Origin: Leptobrachium leishanense
Lineage: Eukaryota; Chordata; Amphibia; Anura; Megophryidae
Direction of reading: 5' to 3'
DNA length: 64,000 bases
Assembly: GCA_009667805.1 (NCBI GenBank)
Contig: CM019067.1
Coordinates: 244,067,721 to 244,131,720 of the forward strand
In this document: positions 42,528-54,479 of the stretch, piece by piece
Layout of the letters: every line of letters starts with the position of its first letter
Position numbering within the stretch: the first letter of the stretch is position 1
Notes under the pieces: model-generated
Database searches by the model: none
What the model saw: the letters and a program-made list of their open reading frames with translations, nothing else
What the model was told of the DNA's origin: nothing
Translations under genes and position numbers: made by a program

Positions 42528-42804
42528 TACTTGAAAATGAGAAAATTCTAAATTTATCCTTCGTGGTAAAATATTTTTGTGTACAATTTTTTTTATTCTT
42601 TTTAGGGTGTCATCCTAGGGGGTGGTGTCACCCGGTGCAGGCCACACCCCCTGCCCCCCTTGTGACGCCAGTGCCAGGATACATTTGAATTCCCTTCAAG
42701 TGGCTTGCTCTCCCACAGACCACTGAACAGGGCTTTTCACAGCCTTCTCCCTTCCAGTGCTGCGTTGTACTGTAGGAAAGTGTTGGGAGGGAGAGGACCG
42801 TTAA

Positions 42805-43229
42805 GGCTAGGGTCAGACTGAGGCAGTGCGAACGCGCGTGCAGCCGCACTTAATCACGGCCGCACTAGCAGCAGATGCCGGGCAATGACGGCCAATATAC
42901 GAAGTACGGTCGCACAAAAGTCCGGCTGCGCAACGCAAGTGGAAAATGAACGCATTTTTTCGAGAACGTGAAACCGCAGGTACTGACGTACAGAGTGCGC
43001 TGTGTCCGCTAGAGGCGTGTGTGCGTGATTAGGAGACGTCAGACGCTGCTAATGTCCGGCCAACATAACGTCCAGACACAAAAAGAGTTTTATTGATGAT
43101 CCGTACAAAATCACGGACGAAAATGCGCATGGTATGACCGCTATCGCGTATTCTGTGAAAAAATACGTCCATTCGTTCGAACGCACTTTTTCACAGACAA
43201 CATAAAAATGCGTTCGTCTGACCCTAGCC
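42805..43229. mobile_element. Harbinger-like MITE, GGCTAGGGTCAGAC family, copy H1
   Basis: The 425-bp element has ends GGCTAGGGTCAGACTGAG and the complement of GGCTAGGGTCAGACGAAC, flanked by TAA (42802-42804, 43230-43232). It is CpG-rich and has no transposase. It is in the same orientation as H4 and closely similar to it. Confidence 0.88.
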
Positions 43230-43232
43230 TAA

Positions 43233-43904
43233 AAGCCCTGTTCAGCAGCCACTTCTGATGTTCCTGGCGTCTCAGTGATCACTGATCAGGATGCTTGTGT
43301 TCTGTCTATATTCTTTGTTTCCTCCTGTGCAGCTTCTATAGTGCGGATGAAGAAAGTGCCAGGATCATATCACTTCCTCCCAGCAGTCTAAAATTTATAA
43401 ATAAATAAAAATAGATATAATTTTTTTCTATTTTTAAATTTATTAATGCAACACTATTGTTGACTTTTAAATTATAATGTGACACAATGAAGTTGCAATA
43501 ATGAATTTTTTTCACTTTTAGCTAAAATCTGGTATTTTCTCCTAAAAATACAGTACCGCTTTCCCATTTTTAATATTTTTAACAAGCGTACCCTATAGCA
43601 TATATATAACCACAAAGACTTGATAATAAAACGTGAAAAAATAACTTTACACGCTGTAGATGATTGAAATTGTATTGAAAATTCGAATTTTTTACATTTT
43701 TTGTTATACCATTCTGGCAGGATATGACATATACATATAATAATGATATATTATGAATCTGTCGAGTCTGCTGTAAAAAAGGATATATAATTTGTCTGGG
43801 TCGTTTAATAACACGTGGCTTCAAATCGCGTTTGAACATGATGTGCAAAACCAGTAAAAATTAGCTCAGCATACAGAGGTGAAATGGCTCAGCAGTGAAG
43901 TGGT
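43233..43904. other. AT-rich intergenic DNA, no gene recognised
   Basis: No domain or complete repeat was recognised. The segment near 43870 (GGTGAAATGGCTCAGCAGTG) has a reverse-complement relative near 49205, so it is part of an undefined repeat. Confidence 0.45.
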
Positions 43905-44169
43905 TAAACCTGTCGAATGAAACCACCGAAAATCGGGGCATTTCACTGACATTTCGGTGCTGTTCAGTGTTCTCTGAATAGATTAACCATTACTTATCTA
44001 TGGGGAGTTCACTGCCGTAGAAGATCACTGTATTTCGCTGGCAATTTGCTAACATTTGGTAAACTGACAACCTTTTGAATATCAAAATGGCCACGAAATT
44101 ACACTGTACGGGGAGATTCACCATTCAGTGCAATTTTGGAGCCAGTACGTCTCTCTTTGAATAACCCTG
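43905..44169. repeat. right end of the long CAGGGTTATTC family (copy F5)
   Basis: The blocks TCGAATGAAACCACCGAAAA, GATTAACCATTACTTATC and ATTACACTGTACGGGGAG, with the end CTCTCTTTGAATAACCCTG, match other family members. The left end is not identified. Confidence 0.65.
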
Positions 44170-44681
44170 TATATTTGTAGATTAACTATATACCTTTTTT
44201 ATTCTGCAATTTTCACAAAACTCAAAAAAAAATTAAATTCCAACTTTACAACCAGGAGTACTCTAGTAATTCACTCTTCATTGAAGCGTTGTCATTTTCT
44301 TGGACCTTAGCTCAAAACTGTAAATAACTCCTTCACTGCCAGGTGTTTTTCCATACAGCCATTAGCAAAACAAAGGGGTTTTATTGAAAACAACTTCACA
44401 TTACCCAATCAGTAAAAATGCATTCCAGTGTCCCTACAGTGTATTCTACTAACAGTAAATTCTACTTGACAAGCAGAGGGCTCCCTCTCCAGGCCAAATC
44501 ATGCTGCTGCAGGTGTAATTCAGCTGGAACTCTGAACTCTGCGATTCTCCTAATTCAGACTCTGGGAGTCTCAGCTGGTCAAACAGCCCCAGTACATTGA
44601 CTGCTATGCTCCATTGTACTGTAATTTTAGGGGCACATTCTGGAGCTCATTTGCAAATGAATTTAATTTGTAATAAACTAA

Positions 44682-44863
44682 CAGGTCTATTTAAAGAAAG
44701 GTGAAACTCAGGAGAATGACTGGAGAAGTGAAAATTTGAGGTCAAAATAGCCAAACCGGAGAAATTCTCCCATTTATCTCACTTTCCAAATCGGCTATTT
44801 GGTTTAGATTGTTCTCTTCTCCTGCCACTTCTTCTGATTTTCACCTTTCTTTGAATAGACCTG
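44682..44863. mobile_element. palindromic MITE, copy 3
   Basis: The 182-bp copy starts CAGGTCTATTTAAAGAAAGG and ends in the complement. It is flanked by TAA (44679-44681, 44864-44866). The arms pair over about 80 bp. Confidence 0.88.
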
Positions 44864-44866
44864 TAA

Positions 44867-45270
44867 ATTTATCTACATTGCTTCAGATTTAACTCCAGAT
44901 CATGTTAACTGGATCTTAGGCACCTGTAGGTGCTTTAGAAGATCAGGTTAACTCAATTATGGCATTGAAGAAGTTAGGGGTTAAATTGCAACAGTTGTTT
45001 TAACTCACTTACGCCATTACAAAGAAAACATATACATTGTGAACATTGGTCTGATGTCACCTGAAAGGGCAGGACTGAATGGAAATGCTATGAAAACCTG
45101 TTCTGCATACAGCAATATACTGTAAGGTTTGACTTCCAGTTTGTCTCATCATGGAGATCTAGCTGATATCTCTCTAGACACAGTGCACAAGGAATTGCAC
45201 ATATGGATTTTCTTTCTGCAGAGACAAATGATTTGGTAGATGGATGAGAAAAGCTTGTATTCATTACATA
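44867..45270. other. intergenic DNA, no gene recognised
   Basis: Nothing recognisable. The minus-strand frame over 45088-45462 runs into the next repeat and shows no domain. Confidence 0.45.
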
Positions 45271-45927
45271 AAGGGTTATACAAAGAGCACCACAGAGCAC
45301 CAATTTCGGGGCTCTTTCGTTTCCCGCACTTCGTGGAGTCAAATTCGCAAACCCTGTGGTGAAATTAGCATTCACCACAGGGTCCCTGAAGGTTAAGGAA
45401 AATGCACCAAATGCATCCGAAAAACTGCCACACAACCGCCGAATCGAATGGAATACTGCCACAAAACCACTGAAAAAACATTGGATCGATCAGATAAGCG
45501 GGCAAAAAAATGGCAAACGCACCCAACTATCCGCCGCAAAACTGCCAAATGCATCTAGAAAACAGGCGACAAGTCGCCGAACAGAGTTCTGGCTAGCTGC
45601 CAGACAAAGCCAACAAGCCAACGTACAGGGTAAAAAAACACTGCACCTTTTAAAAGACGTTTGCAAAAAACTGCTTGCTGAAAACGCTTTGAAATAATAA
45701 ATCAGGACCTATAAATAATAATAAAAAGGTCTGTTACAAAAAGAAAAAAAAAGGTATTTAAAAAAAAAATTGGAAAACATTTTTTCCTAAAAATATCCCC
45801 AAAAATCCCTAAAAAATTGTTAAATAAGTGACTTTTTGCTGCAAATTAAAAGAATGGACAGTTTAATAACAGTTTAACTATATTTTACTGGCAATTCGCC
45901 AATATTTGGTGAGCCTCTTGCTTTTTA

Positions 45928-46331
45928 GGCTAGGGTCAAACGAAAGCATTTTTACACGCGAACGTCAAAAAGTGCATCCGAATGCATTGACGTATTTTTT
46001 CATGTTATGCGCGAAAACGGTCATACGATGTGCAATTTTTGTGAGTGATTTTGTACGGATCCAAATCAGGAAACTTTGGGTGTCTGGACGTTATGTTGGC
46101 CGGACATGAGCAGCGTCTGACGTCTCCTAATCACGCACACACGCCGCTAGCAGACGCAGCGCACTCTGTACGTCAGTACTAGCGGTTCTGCATTCCCGAA
46201 ATAATGCGTTCAAATTCCACTTGCGGCCGTACTTCGTATATTGGCTGTCATTGCCCGTCATTTGCTGCTACTGCGGCCGTAATTAAGTGCGCCAGAACGC
46301 ACGTTAAAAGTGCGCTGGTCTGACCCCAGCC
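45928..46331. mobile_element. Harbinger-like MITE, copy H2
   Basis: The 404-bp element has ends GGCTAGGGTCAAAC and the complement of GGCTGGGGTCAGAC, flanked by TTA (45925-45927, 46332-46334). It is in the opposite orientation to H1. It abuts H3. Confidence 0.85.
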
Positions 46332-46335
46332 TTAA

Positions 46336-46761
46336 GGCTAGGGACAGACTAACGCATTTTTCGCGTTGTCTGTGAAAAAGTGCATTCGAATGAATGGACG
46401 CATTTTTTCACGGAATACGCGATAGCGGTCATACGATGCGCCTTTTCGTCCGTGATATTGTACGGATCATCAATAAAACACTTTTTGTGTCTGGACGTTA
46501 TGTTGGCCGGACATTAGCAGCGTCTCACGTCTCACAATCACGCACACACGCCTCTAGCGGACGCAGCGCACTCTGTACGTCCGTACTAGCGGTTTGACGT
46601 TCTAGAAAAAATGCGTTCGTTTGCCACTTGCGTTGCGCGGACGAACTTTCGTGCGGCCGTACTTCGTGTGTTCCCCGGCATTGGACGTCATTTGCTGCTA
46701 GCACGGCCGTGATTTCGTGCGTCTAAACGCATGTTAAAACTGCTTTCGTCTGACCCTAGCC
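46336..46761. mobile_element. Harbinger-like MITE, copy H3
   Basis: The 426-bp element has ends GGCTAGGGACAGAC and the complement of GGCTAGGGTCAGAC, flanked by TAA (46333-46335, 46762-46764). It has the same orientation as H2, and its left TAA overlaps H2's right TTA in a shared TTAA. Confidence 0.85.
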
Positions 46762-47081
46762 TAAATAGCCGGATAGCCACGAAATTGCACCATACGGGGA
46801 AATTCACTGTTCGGTGCAATTTCGAAGTCAATGCGGCTCTCTTTGAATAACCCTGTTAATGATTGCTTCATTACCAAGATTGACTATACTCAATCTGGTG
46901 CCCCGGTATCGAATATACTTGACTGTTGTTCAGTGGCGACTCTAGGAACAATATTTAGGGGGGGCACTAATAATTTTCACCACTAAATCATACCACTGAA
47001 TAAAAGTAAGGGCCCTATCACCTGGTGTGAGCTAAAACACCACCACTAAAAGAAAAATTTAGTGCGAGTCGCTAAAACTTA

Positions 47082-47222
47082 CAGGGTTATTCAGAGAGAG
47101 GTGAAAAGCAGGAGAATGACTGGAGAATGGAAAATTCTTGGTCAAAGAATCGGCTATTTTGACCTAGAATTTTCCATTCTCCAGTCATTCTCCTGCTTTT
47201 CACCGCTTTCTGAATAACCCTG
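47082..47222. mobile_element. palindromic MITE, copy 4
   Basis: The 141-bp copy has CAGGGTTATTCAGAGAGAGG at the left and its complement at the right, flanked by TTA (47079-47081, 47223-47225). It lacks about 40 bp of the centre found in copies 1-3, which makes it an even more perfect hairpin. Confidence 0.9.
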
Positions 47223-47244
47223 TTAGTGCCTGACGACCTACTAA

Positions 47245-47669
47245 GGCTAGGGTCAGACTGAGGCAGTGCGAACGCGCGTTCTGGCGCACTTAATCACGGC
47301 CGCACTAGCAGCAGATGCCGGGCAATGACGGCCAATATACGAAGTACGGTCGCACAAAAGTCCGGCTGCGCAACGCAAGTGGAAAATGAACGCATTTTTT
47401 CGAGAACGTTAAACCACTAGTACTGACGTACAGAGTGCGCTGCGTCCGCTAGCGGTGTGTGTGCGTGAATTGGAGACATCAGACGCTGCTAATGTCCGGC
47501 CAACATAACGTCCAGATGCAAGAAGTGTTTTATTGATGATCCGTACAAAATCACGGATGAAACTGCGCAACGTATGACCGCTATTGCGTATTCCGTGAAA
47601 AAATACGTCCATTCTTCGAACGCACATTTTCACGGACAACGTGAAAAATGCGTTAGTCTGACCCTAGCC
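47245..47669. mobile_element. Harbinger-like MITE, copy H4
   Basis: The 425-bp element closely resembles H1, with the same ends and orientation. The flanks are TAA (47242-47244) and TTA (47670-47672), one base different. Confidence 0.86.
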
Positions 47670-48919
47670 TTACAGATCACCTTGACTGCAGTAGTCCATG
47701 AACAAGGTCGTTTGGCGCACGCTAGGGAAACTCTAAGACCCAAGTTGAGACCCAGCGCTAATGCGGTTGTGTACAGGATAGAACGTTTTTTCTTTTCCAT
47801 ACCTTACCTATCCCCCGCCCTCACAAGCTTGAATATGAACACATCCAGTGAATAACCTCTCACCCCTGCATTATTAAAATCCTCCACGGTGGCCGTATCA
47901 TCCATGTTTTGATGCACACATATATATTAAGACTGATGGGCATTGCATGATAAATGCCTCCCAGCAGCATGTAGAATCATTACACTGCATCTAATAGATC
48001 CAAAAGGAAGGCCAGGTGAGCGACAAAAATTTCCCTGCTACAGCATATAAACAATACATGTTTCAGGGCAAGACTTATCCATGTGTTCCTTTAAACATGG
48101 TCCACACAGTCACCCTAATAATCAACTGCTTACATACTATGAATAGCCCCCAGCATAAAGTGTTTAAAATTAGGCAATATATTAGAATTAGGATACATTT
48201 ATAATAGAGCCGACTGCAACAGCAGCGACATTGCTGACCAGATCCATTACTATGGTGTATGGGGCCAAGAGAACACCTGTGTTGCATTCCTTTTAATTGC
48301 CTGGTAATTTTGGACGAGGACCTGTTTTTTCTGTTTATTTGGAGTTAGCACCAGGGCTGAGCAGTAGGTAAAATGTTGCAATTAGTGCACCTCAAAAAAT
48401 TTAGTGCTGGCCCCAAGTGATCTGTAAAGATATCTAGCACTCCCCGTGTTAAGTATAGGACGCGGAAAGTACAGTAAGCTCGCGGTACAAATCGCTAATA
48501 GCGACGCGCTAAGTGATTTTTCCCATTTGTAGCGGGAGGCAAACGATCTGTTGGTCAGGCGCTAGACTGAATTAACCTGGCGCTAACACAAAATCACGCT
48601 GACGCAAGGGTTAGCTCACACCAGGTAATAGTGCCCTAAATAAGTATATATATATAAATAAGATTACAAAACCCCAGAGTAATGTGATGCAATGATGCCT
48701 TTTTGTTGTACTAACCTAATACTTAAATTCAATATTTTATTTGACGCAATTTGGCAGTTTCCGCTGAATGTCTGATAACTGCTTCAGCGACTCCACTTTT
48801 AGCAAATTATAGTGACCATTCGCTAAATAGGGAATTCACCTTATTTTCTGCAAATAAATTCCCCGAAATGTGACGGAAAGCAGAGGATCTACAGATCATT
48901 AGACCCTTTAGATTCTAAC

Positions 48920-49180
48920 TTCCATAATAACCCCTAAAATGCCTTAAACCCAGGGAAATACAATAAAATGAATAAACAATGTGACATTTAGCCTACTCAT
49001 TAACCCCTAAAATGCCATTAATCAAGGGAAAACATGAAATGAATACACTGAGGCATGTAGCCATTAACCCCTAAAATGCCATTAATCAAGGAAAAAACAA
49101 ATGTATACTGTGAGGGATGAAGCCTGCCCATTAACCCTTAATATACAACTAAACCAAGGCATAAACTAACGTAATACACA
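48920..49180. repeat. four-unit tandem repeat
   Basis: The words ATTAACCCCTAAAATGCC and ATTAATCAAGGGAAAA recur about every 60-70 bp, four times, with increasing divergence to the right. It lies inside hAT-like element 4. Confidence 0.8.
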
Positions 49181-49521
49181 ATGTAATGTATAGTCTGAAC
49201 ATTAACCATTTCACTGCTGAGCCATTTCAACCCTGTGAAAATGTTTACGTTTAAGTGCACGTTCTTATTTGATGTTTTATGACTTTTACATCACACTGAA
49301 TATAGTCATGTGGGGTATCATTGGAAAGGCCAGAATCTGCCCTTTCAAATGACACCTAGTTCATCTATATACGATGCATAGCTACGGTGACACGTTGGTC
49401 CGAAGAAGTGTGGGAAGCTGGATGATGATTTTTGGTGGGGGGGCACATGGGGGGGCAAGGAATAACCTAGGGGTGGCAATTGCCCCCCTTGCCCCCCTGT
49501 AGAGTCGCCTATGCTGTTGTT

Positions 49522-50380
49522 CCACAGGAGCAATGGAAAGGAATTGTGTTTATTGCAAAGGAAGTTCATTTGCATTTGTACCTCAGAACATGATGCTTGA
49601 GGTGTTAACATTTTTTGAAAACCAGCTGGAGTTGTGGCTAAGTGACATCTCCCCAGCTGATTCTGCACAGAGACCTGAACTGCAGTAAATGCAGATGGCA
49701 ACGTAGCCTGCCAAATAGGTTATTACAGTGAAGAAAACATTGAGAGTATTCCCAAAATATTTCTTACCGTATTATACATTAATTAAAAATGTTTTTCTTA
49801 AAAAAACTCCAGTTCCTAACAGTTCTTCAAAATCCCTTGTAATGAAGGAGTTAATTCAAACAAAAAATTAGATTTTTCAAATAATGTCTCAGTATAATTG
49901 CAATAAACAATTAATGGCTGTTTTGTTGTAGAAATGTACTGAAATCATATTAACATGGGACAGTAAGGAATGCAAAGGTGGGAAGCCAACATTATCAAGA
50001 GAAGGGTGTGAGACCAATACAACCTCTGCATTACAGATGATATACTCGAACGGGTTAAGCAACTGGAAAAAAGAAAACGTCTCTCATACCATATTTTTAT
50101 TCAAATACAGCGAGGAATGATTATTTGGAATCCAATTCACAGTGGGATTGATGGGGTTATTTTAATATGTTTTTAATTATAAATAAGGAAATCACAGTAA
50201 TTAAATATAGATTAATGAAGACAGGGACATATGGTGTCACTAATAAAGATTGGACATACTTAATTTGCTACCTAAAGAAATCTTTAAATATTAGCTTTGG
50301 CGGCCACTTGTGGACAATACAAGTAAGTAGCACCTTCTACATTATAGATTAGGGTTTCAGGCTGTGTTAACTAGCCAGAA
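49522..50380. other. intergenic DNA, no gene recognised
   Basis: No domain or complete repeat was recognised on either strand. The frames here are short and AT-rich. Confidence 0.5.
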
Positions 50381-50387
50381 TATATTT

Positions 50388-50429
<42 letters not shown>

Positions 50430-50430
50430 A
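50381..50430. repeat. AT microsatellite
   Basis: A run of about 50 bases is built of TA/AT dinucleotides with small interruptions. It lies 10 bases left of the Tc1 insertion, a TA-rich target as favoured by Tc1. Confidence 0.92.
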
Positions 50431-50804
50431 TGCAAACATACAGTTGTGTTCAAAATTATTAAACCCCCAATGCTGTAAAGGGTTTTAGGGAATTTAGTGT
50501 ACATTTGTAATTGTATTCAGAATGAAATCCTACAAGGACTTTTTAAAGAACCATATGCAACTAAAATGACATCAATTGGTTTTGTAATACAGTAGTAAAT
50601 GTTTCTTTTGTGAATTCTTCATTGACACAATTATTCAACCCCTTAAAGACTACCACTCTGAAGAACAGAGGTTCATTCAAGTGTTTTCAATCAGGTATTG
50701 AAAACACCTGTGGATGTCACGGAGCAGCAATAAAGCATAATAAGCACCAATTAGGCAGCTTTAAAATGACTGTGATACCCAGCTCCTTCTAGACATTTAC
50801 TGGT

Positions 50805-52946
<2,142 letters not shown>

Positions 52947-53655
52947 AGATGACCTGACCTTCCCACTGCGGCTTACTTGGCCCCACTTCCCGTGACCAGT
53001 CAGCCGATACGAACAGACAACCCCGGCCATCGATTTGAAAACCAGGACTCTCACCGGAGGGACCACTTACTACCCGGACCCGGAACCATACCTCCTGCCT
53101 GGCCTCAATGCACCGACATAGTGCTGGTCTTTCTACGAGGACATGTATCCTTTACATATTATCTTTTGCCACTTAATTCTGAGTTCGAACCGCCATAGCT
53201 GCAGCGGTGGCGGGAACTATTGCGCCTGGCCCTGGCCTAGCTCAGAGACGCGGCACGAACTGAATGTGGCAGCTGGCGGGAAAGCTGCGGGTCTCACGTC
53301 TCCTGGTCCCTGACCCATCGCAGGCTCACACACTCAGTCGGAGCCGGCAGGCTGGCGGCGAATCCGACACCCTATTTAAACCGTTTATTGTTCAGTTTTA
53401 CTGTTTTTATTTCACTGTTGTCCGGTATACGGAACCTGGAAGCGCCATTGCTCGGCGCTCGTCACTACCCCCCCCGAGATAGTGCCTCTGGGACTTAGGT
53501 CCCCCTTTGCTGTGTAACTACCCTCTGACGTTGTGCGGAGGGAATAGCTTACACCAGGCACAACCTCATTGACCTGCCCCAACCGCCCTACCCCTCCCCC
53601 CCTACCCACCCATCCAAATCCCCCCCTCTAACAAAACCCCTACTGACACCTCCTC

Positions 53656-54462
53656 ATGGCCTCCCTCCCCCGCCCCCTCAAGGTCCTCACCATCAACGCC
53701 AAAGGGTTAAATATCCCTGAGAAAAGGCACTCGGCCCTCAGGGACTTCCGCTCATGCCACGCGGATGTGGTACTCATTCAGGAGACCCACTTCCTTCATG
53801 ACGGAGCCCCACGTCTTAGCAGCCAGAAGTTCCCACTAGGTTTTTTTAGCAACTCCACAGCCGGTAAGGTCTGTGGTACGGCGATTTTACTGTCTAGAGA
53901 AATCCCATTTACTGTCACCGGAACGAGACTTGACACGGACGGACGTTACACATTCGTCAAGGGTACCATAGGCGATCAACTATATACATTTGCCTCCATA
54001 TATCTCCCGATTCGGAAACAACACCGCACACTCCGCTCCATTCTGACGATCTTAGCGGACTTTCAGGAGGGGGTCTTGGTATTGGGGGGAGACCTCAATC
54101 TCCCCCTGGACGCCCGTCTTGACACATCCAGGGGGGTTTCGAGTGTTCCGCACACGGTGCTTAGGCAAGCAAGAACCACCTTACACGCACATCGACTGGT
54201 AGACTGCTGGCGTACCCTACATCCAACCACCAGGGATTACACACACTTTAGCTCGCCTCACCACTCCTACTCGAGAATTGATTGTATCTTCCTCCCCTTC
54301 GGGCACATCCGCCTTCTAGAATCAGCGACTATAGGCCCCTTGACGTGGTCTGACCATAACCCAGTAATAGTTACTTTACACTCGCCGCTAGTAAGGCCCA
54401 GAGAGCGGCTTTGGCGCCTCAACGAGACACTTATCACCGACCCACTGATTAAAGAGGACTGA
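53656..54462 (+). pseudogene. L1 ORF2, endonuclease part
   Basis: The frame opens with MASLPRPLKVLTINAKGLN, like other L1 ORF2 starts, and shows the APE-type endonuclease motifs IQETHFL, YLPIRKQHRTL, GGDLNLPLD, SRIDCIFLP and WSDHNPVIVTL. It stops at 54460-54462, soon after RLWRLNETL, where L1 ORF2 normally continues. RT resumes in another frame at about 54480. The linker between the two parts is shorter than usual, so a small deletion with a frameshift is likely. About 710 bp of non-coding sequence separates ORF1 from this start. Confidence 0.9.
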
Positions 54463-54479
54463 ACTTCATTCCTTATTGA

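Larger units (their letters stand above)
41395..42572 (+). repeat. SINE / L2-like tail, copy 4, split by Tc1
   Basis: The left part CCCAGGACATACTTGAAAC (41402-41420) and the right part ACTTGAAAATGAGAAAATTC plus TTCGTGGTAAAATA (42529-42572) belong to one SINE tail interrupted by Tc1 copy 1 at a TA. Confidence 0.7.
40415..42673. mobile_element. hAT-like element 3 with nested insertions
   Basis: The left end CAGTGGCGTCACTAGGG and the right end, complement of CACTGGCGTCACAAGGGG (one base differs), are flanked by CCAGGATC (40407-40414) and CCAGGATA (42674-42681), a 7-of-8 duplication. GGTGTCACCCGGTGC occurs near both ends. No transposase of its own is visible. Inside are a long CAGGGTTATTC-family remnant, a palindromic MITE, a SINE tail and a Tc1 copy. 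Confidence 0.75.
45271..46855. mobile_element. long CAGGGTTATTC-family element (copy F4) with two MITEs inside
   Basis: The left end AAGGGTTATACAAAGAG and the right end CTCTTTGAATAACCCTG are inverted. It contains the family's CACCACAGGGTCCCTGA palindrome-like block near 45375. H2 and H3 account for 45928-46761. The flanks are ATA and TTA, so the duplication is not exact. Confidence 0.65.
47010..48636. mobile_element. TIR element C nested in hAT-like element 4
   Basis: The ends GGGCCCTATCACCTGGTGTG and the complement of GGGCACTATTACCTGGTGTG are flanked by TAA (47007-47009, 48637-48639). The inverted similarity continues through AGCTAA. The GGGCCCTATTAC start links it to element B. No coding frame of note. 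Confidence 0.82.
46931..49513. mobile_element. hAT-like element 4 with nested insertions
   Basis: The left end CAGTGGCGACTCTAGGAAC and the right end, complement of CATAGGCGACTCTACAGG, are flanked by a perfect 8-bp duplication CTGTTGTT (46923-46930 and 49514-49521). A G-run lies near each end in inverted positions. It holds TIR element C, which itself contains a palindromic MITE and H4. No transposase is visible. Confidence 0.85.

Noticed and set aside
42805..47669. Assignment of the GGCTAGGG MITEs to piggyBac because of flanking TTAA
   Set aside because: Only some copies have TTAA; the constant feature is a 3-bp TTA or TAA duplication, which fits PIF/Harbinger better.
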